This document shows positions 14,107 to 14,234 of a stretch of DNA of 14,234 bases, one piece after another; the first letter of the stretch is position 1, and the number at the start of each line of letters is the position of its first letter. Location: contig JBAUZG010000447.1 of assembly GCA_049585195.1 (NCBI GenBank), forward strand, positions 1-14,234, read 5' to 3'. The DNA is from KBS-96 sp049585195 (GTDB taxonomy: Bacteria; Acidobacteriota; Terriglobia; Bryobacterales; Bryobacteraceae). The notes below the pieces were generated by a model. It was not told the DNA's origin, made no database searches, and worked only from the letters and a program-made list of their open reading frames with translations. The translations under genes were made by a program, and so were the position numbers.

Positions 14107-14166
14107 TCTTCCGCGTGTTTTTCCGAGGAGTGGTTGTGTGGAGTCGAGGTGTGACGCGGTGGTTTA

Positions 14167-14222
14167 GATGGGGCCTATCCGTTGCCGACTCTTTCGTCTG
14201 TCGGTGCCTCACTAGCCCCATC
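14167..14222. repeat. Nested inverted repeat near the window end, possible terminator or structured RNA
   Basis: GATGGGGC (14167-14174) pairs with GCCCCATC (14215-14222), and inside it CCGAC (14185-14189) pairs with GTCGG (14200-14204). Both pairings are perfect. The element lies 171 bp after the VCBS-repeat stop codon. No long T-run follows, and it does not fold like a tRNA. Confidence 0.35.
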
Positions 14223-14234
14223 CTGCTCCGTTTC

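Larger units (their letters stand above)
13996..14234. other. Intergenic region with repeats, no convincing gene
   Basis: These 239 bp after the VCBS-repeat gene run to the window edge. They hold the second copy of the 24-nt repeat, a degenerate half-copy before it, a 9-bp inverted repeat GCGGCTCGG/CCGAGCCGC (14031-14039 with 14082-14090), and a nested hairpin at 14167-14222. A 71-codon open frame on the minus strand covers the repeats but is Arg/Thr-rich, shows no domain and is probably not translated. Confidence 0.6.

Noticed and set aside
14006..14221. 71-codon minus-strand open frame in the terminal spacer
   Set aside because: It runs across the dispersed repeat and inverted repeats, is Arg/Thr-rich, and has no domain or ribosome binding site worth reporting.
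1..14234. Search for CRISPR arrays, tRNAs, insertion sequences or prophage genes
   Set aside because: I saw no regularly spaced direct repeats, no tRNA-like cloverleaf, and no transposase, integrase or phage structural motif on either strand.

Overview
The window most likely comes from an Acidobacteriota genome, probably a Solibacter/Bryobacter-like lineage. The main evidence is two tandem, ATPase-less MacB/FtsX-type permeases of the ADOP kind (acidobacterial duplicated orphan permease). A VCBS/FG-GAP protein, a LolA-like plus M48 fusion, moderately high GC by eye and short dispersed intergenic repeats fit the same picture. No tRNA, rRNA, CRISPR array, transposase or phage gene was seen.

Layout. 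Positions 1-480 hold the 3' part of a hypothetical gene (+). It converges, with a 5-bp gap, on a TrmB-family regulator (486-1355, -). That regulator is divergent across 136 bp from a two-gene unit (+): a ChlI/MoxR-like AAA+ ATPase (1492-3009) and a VWA-domain protein with a complete MIDAS site (3050-4291). The two tandem ADOP permeases follow on the same strand (4349-6784 and about 6819-9257). A pair of back-to-back hairpins (9258-9301) separates them from a convergent secreted M48-like protein (9315-11093, -), whose catalytic Glu is replaced by Gln. A repeat-bearing spacer leads to a minus-strand pair: a HGSNAT/NagX-like membrane acetyltransferase (11259-12416) and a small membrane-anchored Ig-like protein (12459-12899). 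Divergent from and overlapping the latter is a secreted VCBS/FG-GAP protein (about 12871-13995, +). The last 239 bp hold no convincing gene but contain a second, inverted copy of the 24-nt repeat and other inverted repeats.

How the genes may work together. The ATPase and VWA protein are a recognisable pair (compare BchI/BchD, MoxR/VWA, CoxD/CoxE) and probably form a chaperone or remodelling complex. The TrmB-like regulator is placed to control itself and perhaps this pair. The permeases are probably envelope proteins that work with an ATPase encoded elsewhere, or with none. The right half is dominated by envelope or secreted functions. No wholly new multi-gene system is evident. The most interesting points are the HQxxH metalloprotease-like protein, the ATPase/VWA pair with its Cys cluster and adjacent regulator, and the dispersed intergenic repeats.
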